A program made the translations under genes and the position numbers. Under the pieces are notes generated by a model. It made no database searches, was not told the DNA's origin, and was given only the letters and a program-made list of their open reading frames with translations. From positions 1 to 64,000 of the forward strand of contig NZ_JACJQG010000045.1 of the NCBI RefSeq assembly GCF_014696435.1: a stretch of DNA of 64,000 bases, read 5' to 3'. This DNA is from Calothrix anomala FACHB-343. Lineage in GTDB: Bacteria; Cyanobacteriota; Cyanobacteriia; Cyanobacteriales; Nostocaceae. This document shows positions 35,495 to 45,444 of this stretch, in pieces; the stretch's first letter is position 1, and the number at the start of each line of letters is the position of its first letter.

Positions 35495-36959
35495 AAATCC
35501 AAGTATTAAACCACATTCGCAATTTATAACCTTCAGAAGTGAGGGGTAAACCTAAATAAATTGGCATCCAGAAAATAAAGCCAACTAAAATCAAAAAACT
35601 TACAGTCACGCCGACAGCGCGTAATTCTCGATGATAGCTGCGCAGAGATTGATCGACAAACCAAGCGATCGCTAAAAAGACATACACGACAGCACACATA
35701 TAATGGTAAATAAATACGCACCTAGTTACTTTTACCCAAGGTAATAAGTTAGCGGCATAATTGAAGACGATAAATATAGCAATCCAAGTGTCAATGGAAA
35801 GAGTTGCAGGTACAGATAAGGGCTGATTTTTCCATAAAGGTATGACTATTTTAGATAATAGCCATCCTGCTAAAAATAACATAGCACCCATTCCCGACCA
35901 CCACAAAAACGGATTACCCATTGCATGAACATCATAAATTACCATACCATCAGCAGCAGGTAAATTCGGCCCCATTACAGGTAAAGGATCGCTAAAATGA
36001 CGAGTGGTTTGATAATAATAAGCCATTGGTCGAGTCATCAACGGCCATTTGTACCAAGCTGCACAATAAGGATGCACATCGGGGGTATTACCACCCATGT
36101 GTAGGTGAAAGTTTAAAATTTGTCGATGTACTTCGATAAAACCATAACTTGTATCTAATCGCAGGTGGGGAATCCAAATTAAGCTATAGATTAAGGCGGG
36201 AATAATTCCTAAATAAAACCCCATCTGCAAAATATTTATCTCTGTTAACTTTTCTAGGGGTGTGAGTGGTTTTGTATCTATTTTATTAATTGGTTTATTA
36301 ATTGGTTGCTTATTTAAATAAGCATGTAACAATCGCAATAACCAAGCAGTAACCCATATTAAATAAGTTCCTAACAGAAACCATAAACCATTCCATTTTG
36401 TGCCAATTGAAGCACCAAAACCAATACCGGATGCAATTAACCATAAAGCACGCTGTCGTTTTTGGTTTTCTAAAGCTAATAATAAAAACCACTGCCCTAA
36501 TAAACCAAAAATAACAATATAAATATTATTCAAAGCATAGCGAGATTCAACCAAGAATAAGCCATCACAAGCGGTAAAAAATCCTGCAAGTAAAGCAAAA
36601 CTCCGACGATGACTAATTTGATAAGCAATTGCAGCTACAACTACGGGAATAAATGAACCAGTGAGCGCATTTACCCAGCGATAATTCCAGGGCGATAATA
36701 AAGAACCTGCTAAACCATTAACTTGTTGTTGCCAAAAAGGAACATGTTTCCCTATCCAAATACCAATACCAATAATATATTGACTTAAGGGAGGATGAGC
36801 GTTAAAAAAGGGAGTATTAGTGAGATAGTTATTCCCAAATTTAGCAAAGTAAACCTCATCAAATACTAGGGTGTTGAATCGATCCAAACCCCAAAAACGC
36901 AAGGTAAATGAGAAAATAAATATAGCTAAAAGTCCAATACGAAACCAATTTTTAGTCAT
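35493..36959 (-). CDS. GT39 protein O-mannosyltransferase-like membrane enzyme
   Basis: The 488-residue polytopic protein of the PMT/GT-C fold begins LLAIFIFSFTLRFWGLDR. It has the catalytic-loop DE in TLVFDEVYFAKFGNNYL, then FFNAHPPLSQYIIG, and further NAHPP-type and YRWVNALTGS motifs. About ten hydrophobic segments follow, with a large loop containing HMGGNTPDVHPYCAAWYKWPL. Such enzymes transfer mannose from a polyprenyl-phosphate donor to exported proteins. The stop codon TAG is formed by the end of miniature element A, so the present C-terminus may be trimmed or shifted relative to relatives. Start ATG 36959. Confidence 0.9.
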   Translation of the reverse strand: MTKNWFRIGLLAIFIFSFTLRFWGLDRFNTLVFDEVYFAKFGNNYLTNTPFFNAHPPLSQYIIGIGIWIGKHVPFWQQQVNGLAGSLLSPWNYRWVNALTGSFIPVVVAAIAYQISHRRSFALLAGFFTACDGLFLVESRYALNNIYIVIFGLLGQWFLLLALENQKRQRALWLIASGIGFGASIGTKWNGLWFLLGTYLIWVTAWLLRLLHAYLNKQPINKPINKIDTKPLTPLEKLTEINILQMGFYLGIIPALIYSLIWIPHLRLDTSYGFIEVHRQILNFHLHMGGNTPDVHPYCAAWYKWPLMTRPMAYYYQTTRHFSDPLPVMGPNLPAADGMVIYDVHAMGNPFLWWSGMGAMLFLAGWLLSKIVIPLWKNQPLSVPATLSIDTWIAIFIVFNYAANLLPWVKVTRCVFIYHYMCAVVYVFLAIAWFVDQSLRSYHRELRAVGVTVSFLILVGFIFWMPIYLGLPLTSEGYKLRMWFNTWI

Positions 36960-36983
36960 TTGTTAATTGTCATTAGTCAGTTG

Positions 36984-39900
36984 TCAGAGACGCGATGAAT
37001 CGCGTCTGTACAATTTTTCGTTTTGGTGAACTAATTCGATAACTAAAGCGACGACAGCGTGAGGATCGATGGGTTTGACGATATGTCTTTGGAAACCGAC
37101 TGCGATCGCTTTTTGCTGGTTCACTTCTCCAGCATAAGCAGTTAAGGCGATCGCGGGAATAGATTTGGCTTGGGGTAGGCGGCGAATTTGTTCCATGAGC
37201 ATGTAGCCATCGATTTCTGGCATACCAATATCACTAATGATTAAGTCTGGAACTGTTTGTGCTAAAGCCTCTAGTGCGGCTTTGGCTGATGCTAAGGTGG
37301 TAACTTTTGCTTGGTGTTGTTTGAGGATAAAGGCGATTAAGTCGCGGGAGTCTTGAGCGTCATCGACGACAAAAATATGCATACCCTGAAGATTTAAGGC
37401 TGGCTCAACTGTTGGTGATAAAGTTGGTGGGGGTAACATATCCAAGCATAGGGGAATTTGTACGGTAAATGTTGCACCTTGTCCTTCACCAGGACTATCT
37501 ACTGCTACAGTACCACCATGTAATTCTACAAGTTGACGAGCGATCGCTAATCCTAAACCTAATCCCCCAAATTGACGAGTGGTTGAGCCGTCTTGTTGCT
37601 GAAAATGTTCAAAGACGAAGGGTAGAAACTCAGCACTAATACCTTTACCTGTATCTTGCACTTGAATTTGCGCCTGATTACCAACACAGGTTAAATTAAC
37701 TGTTATTTTTCCCCCGGATGGGGTAAATTTGACGGCGTTGGTTAACAGATTCCAAACTATTTGCTGTAATCGTGTGGCGTCACCGATGACGCTTACCATT
37801 GGGGTAATATGGGTGTGAATTTTTAATGACTTAGCCTCAACCGCTAATCGCACTGTCTCTAAGGCTGATAACACAACCTTACCTAAATCGAGAGGTACGG
37901 CATTTAAAACTAATTTCCCCCTGATAATCCGGGAGATATCCAGCAAATCGTCAATTAGCTGTACTTGTAACTTGGCGTTACGCTCGATGGTTGCTAATCC
38001 TTCTGCTGTTTTGCTGGGATTAAGCTTACCACTTTGTAATAATTTTGACCAACCCAAAATCGGATTGAGGGGCGAGCGTAATTCATGGGAAAGAACGGCG
38101 AGAAATTCATCTTTGATGCGGCTGGCTCGTTCTGCTGCTTCTCTGGCGGCACGTTCGCCCATGAGTAATTGTTCTCGCTCTTGTTCGGCTTGTTTAATAT
38201 CGCTAATATCTTCAGCCACGCCAGCAATGCGGTATGGTTGCCCGTTACCATCCCGAACTAAAAAACCGCGATCGCGTATCCAGCGTATAGTGCCATCAGG
38301 GCGAATAATCCGATATTCTACCGTATTATTACCTGTATCTATGCATTCTTGAGTATTATTTTTAACGATATCTTGGTCATCAGGGTGAATCGTCTCTAGC
38401 CAATTGCTAAAATCTTGATAAAGGCTATCGCAGGAACGCCCCCAAATTTGCTCGTAGGCAGGGTTAACATATAGTAGTTCTTGTAAAATTGGGTCATATA
38501 ACCAAAAAACGCTTTCAATTGTTTCCGCCATTTGCCGAAAGCGTTCCTCGCTAGCACGCAGAGATACTTCAATTTTCTGGCGATCGCGTAATGCGGCTTC
38601 TGCTTGCTGGCGTAAGCTTTGTTCCCGCACTTGTGCCGCTTGCCGCAGTTGAGCTAATTTGAGACTGGCTTCTATACGGGCGAGTAATTCTCTAGCAGAA
38701 AATGGCTTGACGACATAATCATCGGCTCCGGCTGTTAAACCTTCAATCCGCGATTCTTCCCCCGCCCTAGCTGATAATAAAATAATCGGGATATCTTGGG
38801 TTTGTGGATCGCTACGTAGCGATCGCAATAATTCAAAGCCATCCATTCCCGGCATCATTACATCAGTTAACAGCAAATCTGGGGGATTTTGTCGCGCTGT
38901 ATTTAAAGCTACATTACCATCTGCTACGGTTTCTACCTGATAAGCCGCACTCAACAATCGCTGGAGATAATCGCGCATATCAGCGTTATCATCAGCTACG
39001 AGAATCCGAGTAGTGGGAGGTAATAAATAATGACTTACAGGTGCAGATTCTTCCTCGTTTCCTGATGTTGGTAACCATCGCTGAGACTCTTCTATATAAG
39101 TATTTACACGTAAAATAATAGATTTTTCTGTATTATTTTTATTTATAGCTGCCTGTGGTAAATGCTCGTAACCTGTGGGAATGGTGACAGTAAAGCAACT
39201 GCCTGCACCAAGAACACTGCTGACGCTCACTGTACCGCTATGCAGTTTAACAAATTCTTGCACCAGCGATAAACCGATACCCGAACCTTCAAAGCTCCGC
39301 CCTTTCGCACCTTTTACCCGATGAAATCGTTGAAATAAATGGGGAATTTCTGCTGTAGGAATGCCAATACCTGTATCTTGAATAATTAACTCAACGTAAT
39401 TGGGAAAATATTGTAATTTAACTGTAATTGTGCCAGAAAATGTAAATTTAAAAGCATTAGATAACAGATTAAATATGATTTTTTCCCACATTTCCCGGTC
39501 TACATAAATTTCTGTGGGTAATGGGGGACAATCAACAATTAGCTGCATTCCCGCTTGTTCAATGGTGGAGCGAAATACGCTAGCTAGTTCAGCTGTAAAG
39601 GCAGCTAAATCTGTCGGCTCATATACTGCTTGAATGCGTCCGGCTTCAATACGCGAAAAATCTAGTAAGGTGTTGACTAATTTTAATAAGCGCAGTCCAT
39701 TGCGTTGGACAATTTCAATACGTTGGCGTTGTACTTCTGGTAGCGGGGTGACGGTATCGGTTAAGGCATCTTCTATCGGCCCTAACATTAAAGTTAACGG
39801 GGTACGAAATTCGTGAGAAACGTTACTAAAAAACTCTGTTTTGGCGCGATCTATTTCTGCAAGTGCTTCGGCGCGGAGGCGTTCGGCTTCGTAGGCGCGG

Positions 39901-40838
39901 GTATTAGCGATCGCAGTAGTAATTTGTCCGGCGACTAAATCCCAAAATCCTTGATAATCATCGTCAAACTGGCGACGGGGGCTGATACCTGCAATTAAAA
40001 ATCCGCTTTTGCTGTCTTGTGCTGGGTTGCTGAGAGGTAAGACTATAGCCGTGTTTGGCGACTCCGGCCAAGCACCACCAGGTAAATCGCCAAATTTAGC
40101 TTGTAAATCCTGGATTAACTGACTTTTCCCCTCATTTAGAACAGATGACAGCAACCAGCGATCGCAAATTGGCGATCCGATTTCAATTTCTGGGGGACTG
40201 GCTGGGGTTCCTGGGGCTAATCTGGCTGTACCCATTAGCTTTGCTTTAGTTTGGCTGTCATCTAACAAATACAGCAAGGCAAAGGGGACATCATAGGGAT
40301 TATTATCTAAAGTTTGGGCAGCGATTTCGCAAGCATCTTCAACGGTTTTCGCCTCTGCGGTATTGGCAGCTAGTTCTCGTAAAACGCGCAAACGGCGATC
40401 GCCAATTACCCGTTGTGTTTCTTCTGTTACCGCACAAAATATACCACCCCGGTGACCTTCATCATCGGGTACTGGACTGTAAGAAAATGTAAAGTAGGTT
40501 TCCTCTGGGTAGCCGTTCCGCTCCATAATTAACAGTAAATCTTCATTCCAAGAAGACTGTCCGGAATGCAAAACGGCTTCAGCTTGCGGCCCGACAACAT
40601 CCCAAACATCCGCCCAGACTTCATAAGCTGGTTTACCTAAAGCTTTTGGGTGACGCTGACCAAGGATAGGGGCGTAAGCATCGTTATAAAAATTAATCAT
40701 TTGCGGCCCCCACCAAACAAACATCGGGTAACGGGAACCTAAGATAATTTGAACCGCCGTTTTTAAGCTTTGAGGCCAAGTATCCACATCACCAATTGGG
40801 GTAGTTGACCAATCAAGCGATCGCATCAGCTGTCTCAT
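36984..40838 (-). CDS. Hybrid kinase with two complete kinase modules and two receivers
   Basis: About 1284 residues in order: PAS-like domain (WSTTPIGDVDTWPQSL), GAF (about 155-320), HisKA (SNVSHEFRTPLTLMLG), HATPase, receiver (RILVADDNADMRDYL, Asp in LLLTDVMMPGMDG), coiled coil, PAS (about 770-890), second HisKA (AVLSHELRSPLNPILGW), second HATPase (NLLTNAVKFT, DTGKGIS, GLGLGLAIA) and a final receiver (LIISDIGMPEIDG). Both kinases look catalytically complete. ATG 40838 is chosen because GGAGGTGAT ends directly before it. The C-terminal YRRDSSRL and the stop are encoded by a dispersed 20-bp palindrome. No membrane helices. Confidence 0.93.
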   Translation of the reverse strand: MRQLMRSLDWSTTPIGDVDTWPQSLKTAVQIILGSRYPMFVWWGPQMINFYNDAYAPILGQRHPKALGKPAYEVWADVWDVVGPQAEAVLHSGQSSWNEDLLLIMERNGYPEETYFTFSYSPVPDDEGHRGGIFCAVTEETQRVIGDRRLRVLRELAANTAEAKTVEDACEIAAQTLDNNPYDVPFALLYLLDDSQTKAKLMGTARLAPGTPASPPEIEIGSPICDRWLLSSVLNEGKSQLIQDLQAKFGDLPGGAWPESPNTAIVLPLSNPAQDSKSGFLIAGISPRRQFDDDYQGFWDLVAGQITTAIANTRAYEAERLRAEALAEIDRAKTEFFSNVSHEFRTPLTLMLGPIEDALTDTVTPLPEVQRQRIEIVQRNGLRLLKLVNTLLDFSRIEAGRIQAVYEPTDLAAFTAELASVFRSTIEQAGMQLIVDCPPLPTEIYVDREMWEKIIFNLLSNAFKFTFSGTITVKLQYFPNYVELIIQDTGIGIPTAEIPHLFQRFHRVKGAKGRSFEGSGIGLSLVQEFVKLHSGTVSVSSVLGAGSCFTVTIPTGYEHLPQAAINKNNTEKSIILRVNTYIEESQRWLPTSGNEEESAPVSHYLLPPTTRILVADDNADMRDYLQRLLSAAYQVETVADGNVALNTARQNPPDLLLTDVMMPGMDGFELLRSLRSDPQTQDIPIILLSARAGEESRIEGLTAGADDYVVKPFSARELLARIEASLKLAQLRQAAQVREQSLRQQAEAALRDRQKIEVSLRASEERFRQMAETIESVFWLYDPILQELLYVNPAYEQIWGRSCDSLYQDFSNWLETIHPDDQDIVKNNTQECIDTGNNTVEYRIIRPDGTIRWIRDRGFLVRDGNGQPYRIAGVAEDISDIKQAEQEREQLLMGERAAREAAERASRIKDEFLAVLSHELRSPLNPILGWSKLLQSGKLNPSKTAEGLATIERNAKLQVQLIDDLLDISRIIRGKLVLNAVPLDLGKVVLSALETVRLAVEAKSLKIHTHITPMVSVIGDATRLQQIVWNLLTNAVKFTPSGGKITVNLTCVGNQAQIQVQDTGKGISAEFLPFVFEHFQQQDGSTTRQFGGLGLGLAIARQLVELHGGTVAVDSPGEGQGATFTVQIPLCLDMLPPPTLSPTVEPALNLQGMHIFVVDDAQDSRDLIAFILKQHQAKVTTLASAKAALEALAQTVPDLIISDIGMPEIDGYMLMEQIRRLPQAKSIPAIALTAYAGEVNQQKAIAVGFQRHIVKPIDPHAVVALVIELVHQNEKLYRRDSSRL
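36988..37007. repeat. 20-bp palindrome copy forming the kinase C-terminus
   Basis: AGACGCGATGAATCGCGTCT is read on the minus strand as RRDSSRL, with TGA formed at its edge. Confidence 0.85.
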
Positions 40839-40847
40839 ATCACCTCC
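40839..40847 (-). promoter_or_regulatory. Strong ribosome-binding site of the hybrid kinase
   Basis: GGAGGTGAT is fully complementary to the 16S anti-Shine-Dalgarno and abuts ATG 40838. It argues against the GTG 15 bases upstream. Confidence 0.6.
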
Positions 40848-41201
40848 GCCCACCAGAATCTCTGCTCATCAATTTTTGCTCATTACCCGTAATCTTGACT
40901 GAACTTCCGAACAGTCAGACGATGAATCAGGGTGTTTGTTCGCGTCAATTTGCTTCATTGCAACAGGGAACTGGTTGCCAGCACATTTTCCCCCCAGGTT
41001 AATTTCGGGGAATATTAATTTTTATTTGTCATTGTGCAAATAAAATAATTTCCATAATCATATTTGCGTCAAATTACTTATTGTGTCTATATATCTCCAG
41101 AAAGAATGCAATGATTGGCTAGGGTGAAAATGGGCATGGGGCATGGGGGAGACGCGATGAATCGCGTCTCTACAAGTTGTCTTCCTTGTCTCCTTGCCTA
41201 T
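40848..41201. other. Intergenic region between ppsA and the hybrid kinase
   Basis: About 350 bp holding a short heptad run (41131-41147) followed by the palindrome AGACGCGATGAATCGCGTCT at 41150-41169. No gene was found. Confidence 0.5.
41150..41169. repeat. 20-bp palindrome AGACGCGAT-GA-ATCGCGTCT
   Basis: Same sequence as 30546-30565 and also directly after GGGCATG heptads, with CTACAA on its right. Confidence 0.85.
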
Positions 41202-43655
41202 TTAAAACTGATTATCCTCAACTTTGGCGATTTCTAACATTGTTTTGAGAACGGAATCGGGATTTAAACTAATGGAGTCGATACCCTCTTCTACTAAAAA
41301 TTGGGCGAATTCTGGGTAATCGCTGGGTGCTTGTCCACAAATACCAATTTTGCGATCGCATTTTTTCGCCGTCTGGATAGCCATTTTTACCATACGTTTA
41401 ACGCCTTGGCTGCGTTCATCAAATAATCGCGCCACCAATGCAGAATCTCTATCTAGTCCTAATGTTAACTGTGTCAGGTCATTAGAACCGATAGAAAAGC
41501 CATCAAATACTTCTGCAAATTCCTCCGCCATAATCACATTATTAGGCAATTCGCACATCACATAAACTTGTAAACCGTTCGCGCCTTGGTGTAAACCATT
41601 CTTTGCCATTTCTGCTAATACTAACCGTCCCTCATCGGGAGTACGACAGAAAGGAATCATGGGAATTACATTAGTTAAACCCATTTCTTCCCGCACTCGC
41701 TTAATCGCATGACATTCTAAAGCAAATGCTTCCCGATAACCTGGATCGTAGTAACGTCCAGCACCGCGCCAGCCTAGCATCGGGTTTTCTTCATCAGGTT
41801 CAAATTGTTTACCGCCTAAAAGATTGGCATATTCATTACTTTTGAAATCAGACATCCGCACAATCACAGGTTTGGGATAAAATGCTGCGGCAATTCTGCC
41901 GATACCTTGGGCTAATTTATCGACAAAATATTGAGGTTTATCGTCATAAAGTGCGGTGATTTCGTTAATTTTCTCTTTGACAAATTCATCTTTTAAGTCA
42001 TCATAGTGAACTAACGCCATTGGATGAATTTGAATTTGATTAGCGATAATAAATTCTGTTCTCGCCAAACCAACGCCATCATTAGGGATAGCAGATAAAC
42101 TAAATGCTTCTTGAGGATTACCCACATTCATTAAAATCTGCGTGCGGGTGCGGGGTAGATTTTCTAACAGAACTTCTTGGACTTCAAAAGGTAATAAACC
42201 GGGGTAAACTAGTCCTTCATCGCCTTCTGCACAAGAGACTGTTACCTCTTGACCAGTTGTTAAAATTTCTGTGGCTTTATTACAACCAACAATTGCCGGT
42301 ACGCCTAATTCTCTGGCAATAATCGCCGCATGACAAGTGCGTCCGCCAGAGTTAGTAATAATTGCACTCGCCCGTTTCATAATTGGTTCCCAATCGGGGT
42401 CAGTTCTATCTGTAACTAATACTTCCCCTGGTTGGAATTGGTCAATTTTATTTACATCTAAAATTAAACGAACTTTTCCCTGACTAATAGCTTCGCCAAT
42501 AGCGCGTCCAGTAACAAGAGGCTGGGGCGATTTTGCAACTTCATCTGTTTTTACAAGGCGATAATTCCGCAGTACATTTCCCCGCTTCTGCGACTGTACT
42601 GTTTCCGGTCTAGCTTGGACTATAAATAGTTGATTAGTAATCCCATCTTTTGCCCATTCAATGTCCATTGGGGTGTAATAACCATTGACTCGTGAATAAT
42701 GATCTTCAATTACACAAGCCCAATTTGCTAACTGTAATATCTCGTCATCGCTTAAAACAAATTTGCCTCTTTCTCCTTGAGGAACTAAAATATTTTTCGT
42801 AAATTTAGAGCCATCATCATAAACCATTTTTAGTTCTTTACTACCCAATTTTTTATCAATAATTGGGCGAAACCCAGCTTTTAAAGTCGGTTTAAATACA
42901 TAATATTCATCGGGATTAATATTACCTTGCACGACATTTTCACCTAAACCATAGGCGGCGGTAATTAAGGCTGCATCTTTAAAACCCGTTTCTGTTTCAA
43001 TAGAGAACATCACCCCAGCAGAGGCTAAATCAGAACGCACCATTTTTTGCACGCCCACAGCTAAAGCAACGCTAAAATGGTCAAAGCCTTTGGTATGACG
43101 GTAAGAAATAGCGCGATCGGTAAATAAAGAAGCAAAGCAACGATGACAAGCTGCTAACACCCCAGAAACGCTAACAACATTCAGGTAAGTTTCTTGTTGT
43201 CCTGCAAAACTAGCATCGGGTAAATCTTCAGCTGTAGCGCTAGAACGGACGGCGACATCTGTATCTGCATTGTAAGGTTCGCAGAGAGTTTCGTAAGCAG
43301 ATGCGATCGCCTGACGTAGTTCTGGGGGAAATGGCGTATGCATTAATAGGGCGCGTGCTTTTTTACCCCGTTCTTGTAAATTTTTCATATCCTCCACATC
43401 CAAGTCTGCAAACAGTTCTCGTAGCTCGGCGTCTAACCCTGCAGACTCGATGAAATAACGATAAGCATAAGCCGTAGTTGCAAACCCTGTAGGAACATTC
43501 ACACCTTTAGGTGTCAACTGCCGAATCATCTCACCTAGTGACGCATTTTTCCCACCAACTAAGGGAATATCCGCAATCCCCACCTCATCAAACCAAAGAA
43601 TCAGCGATCGCTCTTTGGTATCCACAGATAAAGTATTCTTCGCTACTGTTACCAT
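41202..43655 (-). CDS. ppsA: Phosphoenolpyruvate synthase
   Basis: PEP synthase makes phosphoenolpyruvate from pyruvate and ATP. The ATP-binding domain begins DIPLVGGKNASLGEM and has AVRSSATAEDLPDASFAGQQET. The swivelling phospho-His domain has SGGRTCHAAIIARELGVPA, and the C-terminal PEP domain has LARTEFII and GICGQAPSDYPEF. About 817 residues, the usual length. ATG 43655 is chosen, with GAGGT about 8 bases upstream, giving MVTVAKNTLS; longer forms run into the promoter. It stands alone. No regulatory PSRP gene is next to it. Confidence 0.96.
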   Translation of the reverse strand: MVTVAKNTLSVDTKERSLILWFDEVGIADIPLVGGKNASLGEMIRQLTPKGVNVPTGFATTAYAYRYFIESAGLDAELRELFADLDVEDMKNLQERGKKARALLMHTPFPPELRQAIASAYETLCEPYNADTDVAVRSSATAEDLPDASFAGQQETYLNVVSVSGVLAACHRCFASLFTDRAISYRHTKGFDHFSVALAVGVQKMVRSDLASAGVMFSIETETGFKDAALITAAYGLGENVVQGNINPDEYYVFKPTLKAGFRPIIDKKLGSKELKMVYDDGSKFTKNILVPQGERGKFVLSDDEILQLANWACVIEDHYSRVNGYYTPMDIEWAKDGITNQLFIVQARPETVQSQKRGNVLRNYRLVKTDEVAKSPQPLVTGRAIGEAISQGKVRLILDVNKIDQFQPGEVLVTDRTDPDWEPIMKRASAIITNSGGRTCHAAIIARELGVPAIVGCNKATEILTTGQEVTVSCAEGDEGLVYPGLLPFEVQEVLLENLPRTRTQILMNVGNPQEAFSLSAIPNDGVGLARTEFIIANQIQIHPMALVHYDDLKDEFVKEKINEITALYDDKPQYFVDKLAQGIGRIAAAFYPKPVIVRMSDFKSNEYANLLGGKQFEPDEENPMLGWRGAGRYYDPGYREAFALECHAIKRVREEMGLTNVIPMIPFCRTPDEGRLVLAEMAKNGLHQGANGLQVYVMCELPNNVIMAEEFAEVFDGFSIGSNDLTQLTLGLDRDSALVARLFDERSQGVKRMVKMAIQTAKKCDRKIGICGQAPSDYPEFAQFLVEEGIDSISLNPDSVLKTMLEIAKVEDNQF

Positions 43656-43968
43656 CAGAATTACCTCACAAGTAAATGCTCTGGTTATAAGTGCAAAATT
43701 GCTAGTACTCCTAAGCATCCGGGGATAAGAGTCAAGCACCAATCATCAGGGATCAAGGAGAACAACAAGCATCACAGAAATTCTCCTAAGTTTGTCGATA
43801 ACTTTTATTTGCGCCTTGGCGTGCTAGTTTCTTTTGCCTATGTTCAATTTTAGAGATTAAATTTGGGATTGTGTAATGAAAATACCAAGATATAGTCAAG
43901 AAAGATTAACAATAATTTGAGATAATCACCTTATTGAGACAAATTGGAAATTAAAGATATAATTGAAG
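43656..43968. other. 313-bp divergent intergenic region
   Basis: The promoters of ppsA and the small membrane protein should lie here. Nothing else was recognised. Confidence 0.4.
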
Positions 43969-44373
43969 ATGGCGCAATTAGAAAAACTCCTAAGAATGGC
44001 GGAAGACGAGCTAACAGAGTACAGTACTGACGCTCGTAAAATTGAAAAGCTGCGGCGCAAAATTGGTTTATCAGTATCTTTAGCCGAGCAACGGCAAATC
44101 AAGTCAGAATTATTAGCGATAATGCAACCCAATCAAATAGCCCAAATTGTCGAAGAACAAAGACAAGTAGTAGCCTTACCCTTTTGGGGAATTGCCGGCT
44201 TAGGTTTATTATTAGGAATTTCTCTAAATCAACCCATCGGATTATTAGCAGCCATCGCTGGTTCTGTAGCTGCTTTTAGAGTTCAAAAATGGGGTTGGCA
44301 ATTACAAGCGAAGCGTCTATTATTGCAAACATTAGAAGATATCGAAGCCCGGATTGCTCAACCGAATAAATAA
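43969..44373 (+). CDS. Small coiled-coil membrane protein, function unknown
   Basis: About 134 residues. An N-terminal charged helical region (about 1-65, likely coiled coil: LEKLLRMAEDELTEYSTDARKIEKL) is followed by a hydrophobic hairpin (FWGIAGLGLLLGISL and PIGLLAAIAGSVAAFRV) and a helical C-terminus. No known family was recognised. ATG 43969 gives MAQLEKLL; a TTG two codons upstream is less likely. A miniature element begins about 40 bp after the stop. Confidence 0.7.
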   Translation: MAQLEKLLRMAEDELTEYSTDARKIEKLRRKIGLSVSLAEQRQIKSELLAIMQPNQIAQIVEEQRQVVALPFWGIAGLGLLLGISLNQPIGLLAAIAGSVAAFRVQKWGWQLQAKRLLLQTLEDIEARIAQPNK

Positions 44374-44415
44374 TCAGAATTTACTCAAATAATGGACGTT
44401 GTACCCTTCAGAATA

Positions 44416-44510
44416 AGGGAACTCCAAAAATAAATTTTTCCAAATTGTAGGGGCGGGGTAACCCCGCCCCTACGAGTTGCCGGCTTGGTAAGTTAATAAT
44501 TTGGATATTT
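44416..44510. repeat. Miniature element A, copy with truncated right end
   Basis: It starts AGGGAACTCCAAAAATAAA and has the intact GGGGCGGGGTAACCCCGCCCC palindrome. The right end stops at GGATATTTTTC, without the usual GGAAGTCCCT, next to the stop codon of the following gene. Confidence 0.75.
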
Positions 44511-44511
44511 T

Positions 44512-45444
44512 TCATTCTCCGCCCACAATATACACAGCAGAACCAAAATTCTCATCATCAGTACCAACAACAATACCACCTTTAGCACCAGCAACAAGCT
44601 CTAAAGCTTCAATTTTGTGATAATTAGTCCGGTAAATTGGTACAAAATGAAAACTTTGCTTGAAGACTATTTTGTTATTACGATATCCCAAAGAACCTGC
44701 AACATATACAGCCGATTGAAATGGCCCATTATCACCAGGATCGCTAGCTGCGCTAATATATACAACTCCTGCTGAATCTATTTTTAAATCGGAAATATGG
44801 CGCACATTCTCAGCGGGAAAGGGTACTACTAAATTGTTATAACCTGCGGGAACAATTTGATATTTATTCAAATCTAGCAATCCCCAATAAAGAGTTGCTG
44901 GTTGTTCTGCTTCGCCGCGATGCGCCCAAACTGCAACTAATTTTTCATGTATATCTTGTAGAGCAAATGCTTCAAAATTACTACCTTTTGGATATGTCGG
45001 TAAATTAAACTCTTTAACTAAAGAAATAGTTTTCTTATCAGAATTTAATTTTAAATAATAAGCTTTTCCTAAACTAGTTAAACCTATAAAAGCAGTATTA
45101 TTTGTCCCAGGAATAGATGTTAAAGCTTCTAAATCTTCCGGTAATTTTGCGTTACTTGGCCAGTTTAACTCTAAATATTCAGGTTGCTGCTTACCTTTAA
45201 TATTAATAATTGCTAGACGACCTTGATTTGGTTTTTTATTATCATGGACAATGAGAAAACTTAGGGAATCGCTTTGTTGTTCAATCAGTGCTATTCCACT
45301 TATACCAAACGGGATACCACCGCGCACAGGTAGCCAATCTTGCGCCCAAACTCGCTGACAGAGGAATAACAGTGTTGATAAGACTACTAAACTGATGATT
45401 AACTTGAGGAACCGAGATAGATTAAATCTTGCTGACAGGCGCAT
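44512..45444 (-). CDS. Exported protein, probable beta-propeller, function unknown
   Basis: The 310-residue protein has an N-terminal signal peptide (LKLIISLVVLSTLLFL; cleavage likely after RVWAQ, about residue 35). The rest has repeated beta-strand patterns with conserved Asp/Gly turns (SFLIVHDNKK, LPEDLEALTSIPG, VYISAASDPGDNGPF, GGIVVGTDDENFGSAVYIVGG), suggesting a periplasmic beta-propeller. LPEDLEALT recalls esterase-like or phytase-like propeller proteins. It is cyanobacterial in style, but I cannot name a family. The C-terminus ends at the edge of a miniature element. Confidence 0.7.
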   Translation of the reverse strand: MRLSARFNLSRFLKLIISLVVLSTLLFLCQRVWAQDWLPVRGGIPFGISGIALIEQQSDSLSFLIVHDNKKPNQGRLAIINIKGKQQPEYLELNWPSNAKLPEDLEALTSIPGTNNTAFIGLTSLGKAYYLKLNSDKKTISLVKEFNLPTYPKGSNFEAFALQDIHEKLVAVWAHRGEAEQPATLYWGLLDLNKYQIVPAGYNNLVVPFPAENVRHISDLKIDSAGVVYISAASDPGDNGPFQSAVYVAGSLGYRNNKIVFKQSFHFVPIYRTNYHKIEALELVAGAKGGIVVGTDDENFGSAVYIVGGE

